A DNA stretch of 57,363 bases. Source: Streptomyces humicola (GTDB lineage Bacteria > Actinomycetota > Actinomycetes > Streptomycetales > Streptomycetaceae). Position 1 is the first letter of the stretch; the number at the start of each line of letters is the position of its first letter. The notes beneath the pieces were generated by a model that saw only the letters and a list, made by a program, of their open reading frames with translations, did no database searches and had not been told where the DNA came from. The translations under genes and the position numbers were made by a program. The stretch lies in the NCBI RefSeq assembly GCF_024436035.1, contig NZ_JANFNG010000037.1, forward strand, positions 1 to 57,363, read 5' to 3'. Shown here in pieces: positions 28,290 through 38,509 of the stretch.

Positions 28290-28844
28290 CTACGCCTCCT
28301 CAGTGCTCTCGTCGATGTCAGCGGAGGCCGGTTCCGCGTCGTCGTCCTGGGTGATCCCATCGTCCTTGGATTTACGGCTGAATTCGACCTCGACCCGTGC
28401 CCGGGTGATCTCGTCGAACGCGAGACGGCGGGAGGTGGGCTTGCGGCCCTTGACGCCCGGCACCTCGACGTCGAGGCCCTTGTCGTCCACTCCGGTGATA
28501 CGCGCGATCAGCTCGCCGCCGTCGGCCAGCTGGGCCTTGATCAGGCGGCCGGTGTTGCGTGCGAAGTGCCGGGGCTGGGTGAGCGGCCGGTCGGTGCCCG
28601 GGGAGGTGACCTCCAGGACGTACGGGGTGCCGCCCATCGCGTCGGACTCGTCGAGCACCGCGGAGATCTCGCGGCTCAGCTCCGCGACCGCGTCAAGCTG
28701 CACACCGGTGTCGGAATCCACCACGACACGCAGCATCCGCCGCTTGCCCGCCGGGGTCACGGCGATCTCTTCCAGATCGAGTCCAGCGGCGACCGCGAGC
28801 GGCTCCAGCAATCCTCGCAGCCTGTCGGTCTGGGTGGTGCTCAT
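28290..28844 (-). CDS. rimP: Ribosome maturation factor RimP
   Basis: RimP is needed for 30S subunit maturation. The 184-residue protein has the two-domain RimP pattern, with [24 protein letters not shown] and [14 protein letters not shown]. The ATG at 28844 follows GAGGAG; longer in-frame starts run into the divergent lipoprotein gene and are unlikely. The C-terminus is acidic, as in other Streptomyces. It is the first gene of the nusA-infB operon. Confidence 0.96.
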   Translation of the reverse strand: MSTTQTDRLRGLLEPLAVAAGLDLEEIAVTPAGKRRMLRVVVDSDTGVQLDAVAELSREISAVLDESDAMGGTPYVLEVTSPGTDRPLTQPRHFARNTGRLIKAQLADGGELIARITGVDDKGLDVEVPGVKGRKPTSRRLAFDEITRARVEVEFSRKSKDDGITQDDDAEPASADIDESTEEA

Positions 28845-29060
28845 CCGGGTGACTCCTCGGCCGCGTGTGCTGTTGTCGGATCGTCGCGTGTCGTGGCAAA
28901 GCCTATCGGTTCCGGCAGCTGACCGACGATTCGGCGGATGGAGCCGGGCGAACGTCGGGTCGACACCGTCCCCGCAGGTCCGCGCGGTAGGGTCCCCCAC
29001 ACCGGTGGTGCGGAACCGCCGGTTCACCTTCGTCGTCAGGAAGAGGCCGGGAAGAAGAAC

Positions 29061-29591
29061 GTGGCGCCAGGGACGACACCGCGGGCCCCCTCCGGGCCGC
29101 GCAGACGAGCCGTACTCGCCGGTGGACTCGCGTTGCCGTTCGCGGCCGGCGCGCTCGCGGGCTGCGGAGGCCCGCTTTCGGCGCAGGACGCGGCCGAGGA
29201 CGATCCCGGCCTGGCCTTGAGCGCACAGGCCGTACGGGACAGCTCGGCGCTGCTGGCACGCTACGACGCCACCGCCGCGGCGCACCCGCCGCTCGCCGCC
29301 CGGCTCAGGCCGCTGCGCGCCCAAGTGGCCCAGCACATCGAGGCGTTCACGGTTCCCGGCCTGTCCACGGGCTCACCGCGCCCTTCGGCGTCCGCGTCGG
29401 CGCGTGCGGCAGCCGGCCAGGTGCCTGCGGACCAGGGCCAGGCGCTGTCCGCACTCGCCGCGGCGGAACGGCGGCTCGCCGACGCCCGGACCACCGCCCT
29501 GCAGGACGCACCGCCCGAACTCGCCCGCCTCCTCGCCTCGGTGGCCGCCGCCGGGGCGTGCCATGTGCTGCTGCTCCAGGGCGGTGCGTGA
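29061..29591 (+). CDS. Exported lipoprotein, unknown function
   Basis: A 176-residue protein with a Tat-like/lipoprotein signal: twin arginine (PRRRAVLAGG), hydrophobic stretch, then lipobox LAGC at about residue 36. The mature part is Ala/Arg/Leu-rich and helical. The GTG at 29061 has a purine-rich site upstream (GGAAGAGG, rather far). It is divergent from rimP and 34 bases upstream of the DUF4439 gene, so they are probably one operon. Family not recognised. Confidence 0.75.
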   Translation: MAPGTTPRAPSGPRRRAVLAGGLALPFAAGALAGCGGPLSAQDAAEDDPGLALSAQAVRDSSALLARYDATAAAHPPLAARLRPLRAQVAQHIEAFTVPGLSTGSPRPSASASARAAAGQVPADQGQALSALAAAERRLADARTTALQDAPPELARLLASVAAAGACHVLLLQGGA

Positions 29592-29625
29592 TCCCCGCAC
29601 TCCCCGACCTCTTCAGGAGGCCCGC

Positions 29626-30123
29626 ATGACCTCGCCGCCGGCCACGTCGTCTCCGGCAGGCCCCGGCAGCCCCGCAAGCGCCCTCGCGGCGGCGCAGGCG
29701 GCGCTCGCCGCGGAGGACGCCGCCGTCTACGGCTACGGGGTCGTCGGCGCCCGGGTCGGTGCCGGCAGGCGCTCCGACGCGCAGGCCGCCTATGACGCGC
29801 ACCGCGCGCAGCGCGACGCGCTCAGCCGAACCGTCCACGGGCTCGGCGGCGAGCCGGTGGCCGCCGACCCCGCCTACGCGCTTCCCTTCCCCGTGCCGGA
29901 CCAGGACGCCGCGGCACGGCTCGCCGCGTACATCGAGGACCGGATCGCCGGGGCCTACGCGGACCTGGTGCGGGCCGCCCACGGCGGCCTGCGCCGGGAC
30001 GCGGCGGCCGCGTTGCGCGGCGCAGCGGTGCGCGCTGTGCAGTGGCGCGGCAGCGGCGTAGCCTTCCCGGGGTTGATCGAACGGGCGCCCGGCGCCTCGC
30101 CGGCCGCCTCTGCCACCCGCTGA
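29626..30123 (+). CDS. DUF4439 ferritin-like domain protein
   Basis: A 165-residue helical protein. The pattern ALAAEDAAVYGYGVVGARVG near residues 25-45 and AYDAHRAQRDAL match the ferritin-like DUF4439 family as I recall it. No signal peptide. The ATG has a perfect AGGAGG site. It lies between the lipoprotein and the APH-type kinase genes, all on the plus strand. Function unknown. Confidence 0.8.
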   Translation: MTSPPATSSPAGPGSPASALAAAQAALAAEDAAVYGYGVVGARVGAGRRSDAQAAYDAHRAQRDALSRTVHGLGGEPVAADPAYALPFPVPDQDAAARLAAYIEDRIAGAYADLVRAAHGGLRRDAAAALRGAAVRAVQWRGSGVAFPGLIERAPGASPAASATR

Positions 30124-30157
30124 CCGGCCACCGACCCGTTGGAGGGATCCGCCGCCC

Positions 30158-31102
30158 ATGGCCCCGGACCGTGACATCATCCGCGGCCACGTACCGCTGG
30201 AGCCGCCCGAACGGCTGCTGCGCACCGTCGGCGCGTGGGAGGGCGAGGCCGGCCGCGACTGGCTCAAGGCCCTGCCGGGGCTCGTCGAGGAGTACCTGGC
30301 CCGCTGGGAGTTGACGCCCGAGCGGGTGCAGCACCCCGGCGGGCACATCAGCATGGTGGTGCTGGTGCGGCAGGCCGACGGGACACCGGCTGCCCTGAAA
30401 GTCGGCATGGTGACCTCGCAGACGCGCGAGGAGCACGCGGCCCTGGCCCACTGGAGCGGGCTCGGGGCGGTGCGGCTGCTGCGGGACGACCCGGCCGGCA
30501 GCGCGATGCTGCTGGAGCGGCTCCACGCCGACGTCAGCCTGCGTTCACTGCCCGACGCCAAGGCGATGCTGGAGGCGTGCGGGGTGCTGCGGCGGCTGTG
30601 GGTGGCGCCTGCCGAGGGCCACCCCTTCGCCTCGGTCGCCGACCACACGTGCAGGCTTGCGGAGCATCTGCGGGAGCGGCGGGAGCAGCCCTGGGCCGCC
30701 GATGCGCGGCCGCTCGCCGACGAGGCGCTGGCCGCGCTCGAACGGCTGACGGAATCGGCGCCCGCCGCGCCGGTGCTGCTGCACGGCGACTTCCACCACG
30801 GCAACGTACTGGCCGGGGACCGGATGCCGTGGCTGGCGATCGACCCCAAGCCGCTGGTGGGCGACCCGGGGTTCGACCTGGCCTGGCTGGCGCAGGACCG
30901 CCTGGACACGCTGGTGGCGATGCCGGCCCCGCAGGCGGCGGCACGGCGCCGTATCGCCACGCTCGCGGACGCGCTCGACGTGGACCGTGACCGGCTGCGT
31001 GACTGGACGCTCTTCCGCGCGGTGGAGGCGGGCCTGTGGTCGCTGTCGGTCGGCGACCGGGAGGACGGCGAACTCGCCCTGGAGTTCGCCGCCTGGTTGT
31101 GA
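30158..31102 (+). CDS. Aminoglycoside/hydroxyurea phosphotransferase family (APH(6)-like)
   Basis: A 314-residue kinase of the family containing streptomycin 6-phosphotransferase. The catalytic loop HGDFHHGN (Asp211 in the middle) and the metal-binding IDPKPLVGDPGFD are intact, and the N-terminal lobe has AALKVGM. It could phosphorylate an aminoglycoside-like compound, but many chromosomal members have unknown substrates. No resistance or biosynthetic cluster is nearby. It converges on proS with a 10-base gap. Confidence 0.85.
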   Translation: MAPDRDIIRGHVPLEPPERLLRTVGAWEGEAGRDWLKALPGLVEEYLARWELTPERVQHPGGHISMVVLVRQADGTPAALKVGMVTSQTREEHAALAHWSGLGAVRLLRDDPAGSAMLLERLHADVSLRSLPDAKAMLEACGVLRRLWVAPAEGHPFASVADHTCRLAEHLRERREQPWAADARPLADEALAALERLTESAPAAPVLLHGDFHHGNVLAGDRMPWLAIDPKPLVGDPGFDLAWLAQDRLDTLVAMPAPQAAARRRIATLADALDVDRDRLRDWTLFRAVEAGLWSLSVGDREDGELALEFAAWL

Positions 31103-31112
31103 CGCGTCAGCG

Positions 31113-32801
31113 TCAGGCGCTGAGGCGCGCCAACGCCGTCTCCACGGTGACCTCTTCGCGTTCGCCGGTGCGCCGGTCCTTCAGCTCGACGATGCCCTCG
31201 GCGGCCCGGCGCCCCACGACCAGGATCGTCGGCACCCCGATCAGCTCGGCGTCGGTGAACTTCACGCCCGGCGAGACGCCCGCCCGGTCGTCGACGAGCA
31301 CCCGCACCCCGGCCGCCTCCAGCTTGCCGGCGACGTCGAGGGCCAGGTCGGTCTGGGCCGCCTTGCCGGCCGCGACCACGTGCACATCGGCCGGGGCTAC
31401 CTCGCGCGGCCAGCACAGCCCCTGGTCGTCCGCGGTCTGCTCGGCGAGCGCCGCGACCGCGCGGGAGATGCCGATGCCGTAGGAGCCCATTGTCACGCGG
31501 ACCGGCTTGCCCTCTTTGCCGAGCACGTCGAGCTCGAAGGCGTCGGTGTACTTGCGACCGAGCTGGAAGATGTGGCCGATCTCGATGGCCCGGCCGATCT
31601 CCAGACCCGCACCGCACCTCGGGCACGGGTCGCCCGGTTCGACGACCACGACGTCGAGGTACTGGTCGACCTCGAAGTCCCGTCCGCACACCACGTTGCG
31701 GGCGTGCCGCCCGGGCTTGTTGGCGCCTGTGATCCACGCCGTGCCGGGGGCGATCCGCGGGTCGGCGAGGTAGCGGAAGGTACGGCCGTGCTGCGGGCCG
31801 ATGTAGCCGCGGACCAGGTCGGGGCGGCCTTCGAAGTCCTCGGCGGTGACCAGTTCGACGGTGGCGGGCGCGAGGTGTTCGGCGAGCTTGCCGAGGTCGA
31901 CCTCGCGGTCGCCGGGCACGCCGACCGCGGTGATCTCGCCGTCGACCTTCACCAGCAGGTTCTTCAGCGTCGCGGAGGCGGGCACACCGAGATGGGCGGC
32001 GAGGGTCTCGATGGTGGGGGTGTCGGGGGTGTCCAGCTCCTCCGCCGGGCCGTGCCCGGTCCCGCCGGCCGGCGGTACGACGACGGTCACCGCCTCAGTG
32101 TTGGCCGCGTAGTCACAGGCCGGGCAGTCGACGAAGGTGTCCTCGCCGGCGGCTGCGGGCGCGAGGAACTCCTCCGAGGCCGAGCCGCCCATGGCACCCG
32201 ACACGGCGGAGACGATCCGGTAGTCGAAGCCGAGCCGGTTGAAGATCTTGACATAGGCCTCGCGGTGCAGCCGGTACGCCTCGGCGAGCCCGTCGTCGTC
32301 CACGTCGAAGGAGTAGGAGTCCTTCATCTGGAACTCACGGCCGCGCAGCACGCCCGAGCGCGGCCGGGCCTCGTCCCGGTACTTCGTCTGGATCTGGTAG
32401 AGGATCACCGGCAGGTCCTTGTAGGACGTGGCCTGGTCCTTCACCACGTGGGTGAAGATCTCCTCGTGGGTGGGGCCGAGCACGTAGTCGGCGCCCTTGC
32501 GGTCCTTCAGCCGGAAGAGCAGGTCACCGTACTCGTCCGCGCGGCCCGTCGCCTCGTACGGCTCGCGGGGCAGCAGCGCGGGCAGCAGCACCTCCTGGCC
32601 GCCGATGGCGTTCATCTCCTCGCGCACCACCCGGGTGACGTTCTCCAGCACGCGCTTGCCGAGCGGCAGCCAGGTCCACACGCCCGCCGTGGAACGGCGG
32701 ACGTACCCGGCCCGGACCAGCAGCTTGTGGCTGGCGGTCTCGGCATCGGCCGGGGCGTCGCGCAGTGTCTTGAGGAGCATTCGGGACATGCGCTGGACCA
32801 T
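31113..32801 (-). CDS. proS: Prolyl-tRNA synthetase
   Basis: ProRS charges tRNA-Pro. The 562-residue bacterial-type enzyme has class II motif 2 ([21 protein letters not shown], pattern only) and motif 3 ([11 protein letters not shown]), with an inserted YbaK-like editing domain in between. The ATG at 32801 follows GGAGAT; an in-frame GTG/ATG upstream would add 8 residues with no conservation. Its position in the proS-ispG-rseP-dxr region is standard for Streptomyces. Confidence 0.96.
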   Translation of the reverse strand: MVQRMSRMLLKTLRDAPADAETASHKLLVRAGYVRRSTAGVWTWLPLGKRVLENVTRVVREEMNAIGGQEVLLPALLPREPYEATGRADEYGDLLFRLKDRKGADYVLGPTHEEIFTHVVKDQATSYKDLPVILYQIQTKYRDEARPRSGVLRGREFQMKDSYSFDVDDDGLAEAYRLHREAYVKIFNRLGFDYRIVSAVSGAMGGSASEEFLAPAAAGEDTFVDCPACDYAANTEAVTVVVPPAGGTGHGPAEELDTPDTPTIETLAAHLGVPASATLKNLLVKVDGEITAVGVPGDREVDLGKLAEHLAPATVELVTAEDFEGRPDLVRGYIGPQHGRTFRYLADPRIAPGTAWITGANKPGRHARNVVCGRDFEVDQYLDVVVVEPGDPCPRCGAGLEIGRAIEIGHIFQLGRKYTDAFELDVLGKEGKPVRVTMGSYGIGISRAVAALAEQTADDQGLCWPREVAPADVHVVAAGKAAQTDLALDVAGKLEAAGVRVLVDDRAGVSPGVKFTDAELIGVPTILVVGRRAAEGIVELKDRRTGEREEVTVETALARLSA

Positions 32802-32850
32802 GGGGGATCTCCGTACTGGTGACATCGGATGCCGCCGAGGATACCGAGGC

Positions 32851-33396
32851 TCAGATGCCGCGCGGGCGCGGCAGCGGCAGCGGGGCGCCCATCACCGTGT
32901 ACGGCGTGGGTGCGCTCGGGAAGTGGACCGGGTGGGCGAGGTCCTGGTAACCCAGCGAGCGGTAGAAGCGGCGGGCCGAGGATTCCAGGTCGAGCGCGGA
33001 GAGGATGGTGCGCGGCTCGTCGGCGGTGTCGGTGATCACGGTGATGAGCCGGCGCCCGATTCCCTTGCCCTGGTAGGCGGGGAGCACGTGCAGCTCGACG
33101 ATGACGAAGGACGAGTCGAGCCAGTGGTCGTTGCCGGTGCGACGCAGATACGGTTCGACCACCGTCGACCACCAGTGCGCGCGGTCGTTGGGCATGCCGT
33201 AGACGAAGCCGACGAGCCGGCCCTCCTGGGTGGTGGCGCCGAAGGCGCGCACTCCGGGCAACTTGCAGTGCCGGAGCACGATCTGGCGGCGGACCGCGAT
33301 CTCGTCGTCGGTCAGGCCGAAGGCCAGCGCCTGTACGGCGAGCGCCTCGTCGACCCGTCGCACGAGATCGAGCGGCTCGACCACCACGTCATCCAT
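32851..33396 (-). CDS. GNAT-family N-acetyltransferase
   Basis: A 181-residue acetyltransferase with the acetyl-CoA loop QGKGIGRRL (about residue 117) and ELHVLPAYQ before it; LGYQDL near the end fits the GNAT tail. The substrate is unknown. It lies 49 bases upstream of proS and 29 bases downstream of a second GNAT gene, all in one direction. Confidence 0.88.
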   Translation of the reverse strand: MDDVVVEPLDLVRRVDEALAVQALAFGLTDDEIAVRRQIVLRHCKLPGVRAFGATTQEGRLVGFVYGMPNDRAHWWSTVVEPYLRRTGNDHWLDSSFVIVELHVLPAYQGKGIGRRLITVITDTADEPRTILSALDLESSARRFYRSLGYQDLAHPVHFPSAPTPYTVMGAPLPLPRPRGI

Positions 33397-33425
33397 GCGG
33401 GGAGCGTACTGGGCGGAGGCCTGCC

Positions 33426-34271
33426 TCAGAACAGCACGCTCATGAAGGCACCGACTTCGGTGAACCCCACGCGCCGGTACGAGGCGCGGGCGGCGGTGTT
33501 GAAGTCGTTGACGTACAGGCTGACGACGGGGGCGAAGTCGCGCAGCGCGTAGCCGAGCACCGCGGCCATGCCCGTCTCGGACAGTCCGCGGCCCCGGAAT
33601 TCGGGGGCCACCCAGACGCCCTGGATCTGGCAGGCGTGCGGGGTGACGGCCCCGATCTCCGCCTTGAAGACGACGCGGCCGTCCTCGATGCGTGCGAACG
33701 ACCGGCCGGAGGTGACCAGTTCGGCGACACGCGCCTGGTAGAGCAGGCCGCCGTCCCCGGCGAGCGGCGAGACGCCGACTTCCTCGGTGAACATGGCGAC
33801 GCAGGCCGGCATGATCACGTCCATCTCGTCACGGCGGACACGCCGCACCAGGGGGTCGGGCGGGACGTCCGCGGGCAGGGAACGGGTGACCATGAGCGGC
33901 TGGTGAGGGCGGATCTCGCGGGCCGGCCCCCAGGAGGGTTCGAGCAGCGACCACAGTTCGCCTGTGGCCGCGGCCGGGCCGACGATGGACGAGCACCGGC
34001 GCCCGCCGCGCCGGGCCCGGTCGGCGAAGCCGCGGACGGCGGCGGAGGTCGCGCAGATGGGGACGAGGTTGGCGCCCGCATAGCAGAGCGACACCAGTTG
34101 TCCGCCCGCGTACCAGCCCCACATCTCGCCGCCGAGCCGCCAGGGGTCGAGTCCGGCTATGCGGACGCGGGCGGCGACGAAGGCGTTGGCGACGGGTTCA
34201 CGGTCGAGGAGGGCGAGAGCGGCGTCGAGCTCACCGGGGTCGAGGACCTTGGTGGTCGTCGTCGTCAACAC
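33426..34271 (-). CDS. DUF4081-GNAT N-acetyltransferase
   Basis: A 281-residue protein with an N-terminal DUF4081-like half (residues 1-130) and a C-terminal GNAT half with GVWVAPEFRGRGLS and YVNDFNTAARASYRRVGF. This two-part architecture is widespread in actinobacteria next to ispG. The GTG start follows GGTGAGG; a TTG lies one codon inside. Substrate unknown. The 259 bases upstream, towards ispG, hold nothing I can identify. Confidence 0.88.
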   Translation of the reverse strand: MLTTTTTKVLDPGELDAALALLDREPVANAFVAARVRIAGLDPWRLGGEMWGWYAGGQLVSLCYAGANLVPICATSAAVRGFADRARRGGRRCSSIVGPAAATGELWSLLEPSWGPAREIRPHQPLMVTRSLPADVPPDPLVRRVRRDEMDVIMPACVAMFTEEVGVSPLAGDGGLLYQARVAELVTSGRSFARIEDGRVVFKAEIGAVTPHACQIQGVWVAPEFRGRGLSETGMAAVLGYALRDFAPVVSLYVNDFNTAARASYRRVGFTEVGAFMSVLF

Positions 34272-34530
34272 GTGGGCGCCTCACCGGTACGGGCCCCCAA
34301 GGGCTGTCGGGCTGGGATCTCCGCACTGTACCTCGCGCTTCGCGCATCGTGCGCGACTCCGCCGCGAGCGCGGTCCGGCGGCGGCCACAGCCACGGGCCG
34401 CGCGAACCGCCACGGCCCACGGCCGGGGTGGCGCCGGCCGAGGCGGGACGGAGCGAGCGTAAGAGCACGGAAAGGATCAGGGTTCCGACGGTGCACCCCC
34501 GGCCGGGGAGGCCGGCACGTGCGGCGCGCG

Positions 34531-35685
34531 TCAGGAGACGGTGACGGCGGGCTCGCCGGAGGCGACGCCGTCCGCCTCCATCTGCTCGGCGATCTTCATC
34601 GCCTCCTCGATGAGCGTCTCGACGATCTTCGACTCCGGGACGGTCTTGATGACCTCGCCCTTGACGAAGATCTGCCCCTTCCCGTTGCCGGAGGCGACGC
34701 CGAGGTCCGCCTCGCGCGCCTCGCCGGGGCCGTTGACGACACAGCCCATCACCGCGACACGCAGCGGGACCTCCATGCCTTCCAGTCCCGCGGTCACCTC
34801 GTCGGCGAGCTTGTAGACGTCGACCTGCGCACGGCCGCAGGACGGGCAGGAGACGATCTCCAGGCGGCGTTCGCGCAGCCCCAGCGACTCCAGGATCTGG
34901 ATGCCGACCTTGACCTCCTCGGCCGGAGGTGCGGACAGCGATACGCGGATGGTGTCGCCGATCCCCTCGCTCAGCAGCGCGCCGAAGGCCACGGCCGACT
35001 TGATCGTGCCCTGGAATGCCGGGCCCGCCTCGGTCACGCCCAGGTGCAGCGGGTAGTCGCACTTCTGCGCCAGCAGCCGGTAGGCGTTGACCATCACGAC
35101 CGGGTCGTTGTGCTTCACCGAGATCTTGATGTCCCGGAAGCCATGCTCCTCGAACAGGGAGCACTCCCACAGCGCCGACTCCACCAGCGCCTCGGGAGTG
35201 GCCTTGCCGTACTTCTCCAGCAGCCGCCGGTCGAGCGACCCGGCGTTCACGCCGATCCGGATCGGCACCCCGGCCGCGGAGGCCGCCTTGGCGATCTCCT
35301 TGACCTTGTCGTCGAACTGGCGGATGTTCCCGGGGTTCACCCGGACGGCGGCGCACCCGGCGTCGATCGCCTGGAAGACGTACTTCGGCTGGAAGTGGAT
35401 GTCCGCGATGACCGGAATCTGCGACTTGCGGGCGATGGTCGCCAGGGCGTCGGCGTCATCCTGCGAGGGGCACGCCACCCGCACGATCTGGCAGCCCGAC
35501 GCCGTCAGCTCGGCGATCTGCTGCAGCGTCGCACCGACGTCCGCGGTCACCGTCGTCGTCATCGACTGCACCGACACCGGCGCGTCACCGCCCACCGCGA
35601 CCGACCCGACCTGGATCTTGCGACTCCTGCGGCGGTCTGCGAGCTTCAGCGGAACGGACGGCATGCCGAGCGAGATCGCGGTCAT
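34531..35685 (-). CDS. ispG: (E)-4-hydroxy-3-methylbut-2-enyl-diphosphate synthase
   Basis: IspG (GcpE) is a 4Fe-4S enzyme that converts MEcPP to HMBPP, the second-last step of the MEP isoprenoid pathway. The 384-residue protein has the cluster cysteines in SCPSCGRAQ and [10 protein letters not shown], and the barrel motif VRVNPGNI. The ATG at 35685 has a weak GGGGAT site; a longer start 19 codons up looks unconserved. dxr, an earlier step in the same pathway, is about 1.5 kb away. Confidence 0.96.
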   Translation of the reverse strand: MTAISLGMPSVPLKLADRRRSRKIQVGSVAVGGDAPVSVQSMTTTVTADVGATLQQIAELTASGCQIVRVACPSQDDADALATIARKSQIPVIADIHFQPKYVFQAIDAGCAAVRVNPGNIRQFDDKVKEIAKAASAAGVPIRIGVNAGSLDRRLLEKYGKATPEALVESALWECSLFEEHGFRDIKISVKHNDPVVMVNAYRLLAQKCDYPLHLGVTEAGPAFQGTIKSAVAFGALLSEGIGDTIRVSLSAPPAEEVKVGIQILESLGLRERRLEIVSCPSCGRAQVDVYKLADEVTAGLEGMEVPLRVAVMGCVVNGPGEAREADLGVASGNGKGQIFVKGEVIKTVPESKIVETLIEEAMKIAEQMEADGVASGEPAVTVS

Positions 35686-35852
35686 GTGCTGTGCATCCCC
35701 AAGGTCTGGATGGTGTGGACCGGAGTCCGTGCATCGTGCCACGAGCCCCGGCTTACGAGATTACGGCACCGCATATGTGGCAGGCACACCAACCGTCACA
35801 CCGACACACTCCGGACACCCGGAGGGAGTGGCGGGTTCGACGGCCGTCCATG

Positions 35853-37163
35853 TCATGTGATCTTGACGGGGTTGACCACGTCCGCGATCAGCACGAGCAC
35901 GGTGAACGACAGGAACAGTCCGGCGACGACGTACGCGACGGGCATCATCTTCGCCACGTCGAACGGACCGGGGTCGGGACGGCGGAAGACACGCGCGAGA
36001 TTGCGCTTCAACGCCTCCCACAGCGCGCCCGCGATGTGCCCGCCGTCGAGCGGCAGCAGCGGAAGCATGTTGAACAGGAAGAGCGACAGGTTGAACCCCG
36101 CGACCAGCATGAGCATCGTCGCAACCCGCTGCTCCGGAGGGATGTTGAGCGAGAAGACCTCGCCGCCGACGCGGGCCGCTCCGACCACGCCCATCGGCGA
36201 GTCCGGCTGGCGCGGCGCGCCGTCGAAGGCCGACCGCCACAGGCCGGGGACGCGCTCGGGCAGATCGACGAGGGACCGGGTGGCCGTGCTCACCATGCCG
36301 CCCATGCGGTTCAGGGAGTCGTCGAACGACTGCTTGACAATGCCCTGGGCGGGGGTGAATCCGAGGAAGCCTGCGGTGACGTACTGCCCCTCGACGTAGT
36401 TGCCGTACCCGTCCGTCTTGGCGACCTGATTCTTTATCAGATCGGCGTGGAGCTCCAGGCTCCGGCCGCCGCGCTCGACGGTGATGGTGGCCGCTCCCGT
36501 GGTGGCGCGGATGTCGCCCTGCAGTTGGGACCAGGAGGTGATGGGCCGCCCGTCGAAGGCGGTGATCCGGTCGCCCGCCTTCAGCCCCGCCGTCTTCGCC
36601 GGGGAGGCCGGGTCGTGGGCCGCGCACGTCGTCTTGCCCGCGCTCGCCGCGGACTGGGAGATCACACAGTCCGAGACGCTGCTGACGGTCGTGGTCTGGG
36701 AGTTGATGCCGAAGCCCATCAGTACCGCGAGGAAGAGGGCGACCGCGAGGACCAGGTTCATGAACGGGCCGGCGAACATCACGATGACGCGCTTCCACGG
36801 CTTGCGCGTGTAGAACAGCCGCGTCTCGTCTCCGGGCTGAAGCTCTTCGAACGCCGCCGAGCGGGCGTCCTCGATCATGCCGCGCCACGGGCTGGTCGAA
36901 CGTGCCGTGATCTTCCCGTCGTCGCCGGGCGGGAACATCCCGATCATGCGGATGTAGCCGCCGAGCGGGATGGCCTTGATCCCGTACTCGGTGTCGCCGT
37001 TCTTCCGCGACCAGATGGTGGGCCCGAAGCCGACCATGTACTGGGGCACACGGATGCCGAAGAGCTTTGCGGTCGACAGGTGGCCCAGCTCGTGCCAGGC
37101 GATGGAGATGAGCAGGCCGACGGCGAAGACGACTACCCCCAGCACCGTCATGAGTGTCGTCAT
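35853..37163 (-). CDS. rseP: Site-2 protease RseP/RIP metalloprotease
   Basis: An intramembrane zinc protease of the S2P family that cleaves membrane-bound anti-sigma factors and remnants. The 436-residue protein has HELGH at residues 24-28 in the first helix, a PDZ domain in the middle ([14 protein letters not shown]) and the LDGGH motif in the third helix region. GGAGG precedes the ATG. The start overlaps the dxr stop by 4 bases (ATGA), so the two are coupled. Confidence 0.95.
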   Translation of the reverse strand: MTTLMTVLGVVVFAVGLLISIAWHELGHLSTAKLFGIRVPQYMVGFGPTIWSRKNGDTEYGIKAIPLGGYIRMIGMFPPGDDGKITARSTSPWRGMIEDARSAAFEELQPGDETRLFYTRKPWKRVIVMFAGPFMNLVLAVALFLAVLMGFGINSQTTTVSSVSDCVISQSAASAGKTTCAAHDPASPAKTAGLKAGDRITAFDGRPITSWSQLQGDIRATTGAATITVERGGRSLELHADLIKNQVAKTDGYGNYVEGQYVTAGFLGFTPAQGIVKQSFDDSLNRMGGMVSTATRSLVDLPERVPGLWRSAFDGAPRQPDSPMGVVGAARVGGEVFSLNIPPEQRVATMLMLVAGFNLSLFLFNMLPLLPLDGGHIAGALWEALKRNLARVFRRPDPGPFDVAKMMPVAYVVAGLFLSFTVLVLIADVVNPVKIT

Positions 37164-38449
37164 ACGCGCGCCTCCGCTGTCGCCTGTGCGGCAAGTTCCC
37201 GGGCACGCCTTCGTGCCCACGTCTCCGCTTCGAGGACGTCCGCCAGGGTCAGCGAAGTTCCCGAGGCCGGCGCGGTGTGCCCCCCAGCACTGTGTTCCTC
37301 GACGACGGCGGCGACGGTGTCCACGATCCCGGTGAACGCCAGCCGGCCGGCGAGGAACGCATCGACGCACTCTTCGTTGGCCGCGTTGAACACCGCGGGA
37401 GCGGTGCCCCCGAGGCTACCCACGTGGCGCGCCAGAGTCACCGACGGGAAGGCTTCCTCGTCGAGCGGGAAGAACTCCCACTCCATCGCCTTCGACCAGT
37501 CGAAGGCGGCCGCCGCGTCCGGCACCCGCTCCGGCCAGCCAAGGCCCAGCGCGATCGGCATGCGCATGTCCGGCGGACTGGCCTGCGCCAGCGTCGAACC
37601 GTCGGTGAACTCCACCATCGAATGAATGTAGGACTGCGGGTGGACGACGACCTCGATCCGCTCGAACGGGATGTCGTAGAGCAGATGCGCCTCGATCACC
37701 TCCAGGCCCTTGTTGACCAGCGTCGCCGAGTTGATCGTGATCACCGGGCCCATGTCCCACGTGGGGTGGGCGAGGGCGTCACTGGGGGTGACACCGGCGA
37801 GCTCCGCCCTCGTACGGCCGCGGAAGGGCCCGCCGGACGCGGTCACGATGAGCTTGCGCACCTCCGACCGCGCGCCGCCCATCAGTGCCTGGAAGAGCGC
37901 GGAGTGCTCGGAGTCGACGGGCACGATCTGGCCGGGCCGGGCGATCGCCTTGACCAGTGGACCGCCGACGATCAGCGACTCCTTGTTGGCCAGGATCAGC
38001 ACCCGGCCGGCCTCCAGCGCGGCGAGCGTGGGGGCGAGCCCGATCGACCCGGTGATCCCGTTGAGCACGGAGTGGCACTCGAAGCGGGCGAGCTGTGTCG
38101 CGGCGTCGGGCCCCGCCAGGATCTCCGGCAGCGGCCGCGGCCCGTACTGCGCGGCCAGGGCCTCGCGCAGCACGGGCACGGCCGTCTGGTCGGCCACGCC
38201 CACCGCCCGGACGCCGAGGCGGTGCGCCTGCTCGGCGAGCAGGTGCACACGGCCGCCCGCCGCGGACAGCGCGACCACCCGGAACCGCTCGGGGTTGCGC
38301 AGCACCACGTCGATGGCCTGGGTGCCGATCGATCCGGTGGACCCCAGGATCACGATGTCCCGGGGCCCGGTGTGCGTCCCGGCATCAGCCGGATGGCCCG
38401 GATAGCGGAGATGAGGGTCGGCGAGCGGGTCGGCGAGGGAGTCCGTCAT
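37160..38449 (-). CDS. dxr: 1-deoxy-D-xylulose-5-phosphate reductoisomerase
   Basis: Dxr makes MEP from DXP with NADPH, the first committed step of the MEP pathway. The 429-residue protein has the NADPH motif GSTGSIGTQ (about residue 36), [18 protein letters not shown] and the SGGPFRG loop. It is translationally coupled to rseP. It starts about 60 bases after the acyl-CoA dehydrogenase stop, in the same direction. Confidence 0.97.
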   Translation of the reverse strand: MTDSLADPLADPHLRYPGHPADAGTHTGPRDIVILGSTGSIGTQAIDVVLRNPERFRVVALSAAGGRVHLLAEQAHRLGVRAVGVADQTAVPVLREALAAQYGPRPLPEILAGPDAATQLARFECHSVLNGITGSIGLAPTLAALEAGRVLILANKESLIVGGPLVKAIARPGQIVPVDSEHSALFQALMGGARSEVRKLIVTASGGPFRGRTRAELAGVTPSDALAHPTWDMGPVITINSATLVNKGLEVIEAHLLYDIPFERIEVVVHPQSYIHSMVEFTDGSTLAQASPPDMRMPIALGLGWPERVPDAAAAFDWSKAMEWEFFPLDEEAFPSVTLARHVGSLGGTAPAVFNAANEECVDAFLAGRLAFTGIVDTVAAVVEEHSAGGHTAPASGTSLTLADVLEAETWARRRARELAAQATAEARV

Positions 38450-38509
38450 CCCTCCATTGTGTCCGTAACCGGTGACGGCGATGACGCGGGTGCACTCGGC
38501 GGAGCGGCG

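Noticed and set aside
34272-34530. Possible small gene between the DUF4081-GNAT gene and ispG
   Set aside because: Frames there have no ribosome binding site and biased Arg/Pro composition; treated as intergenic.
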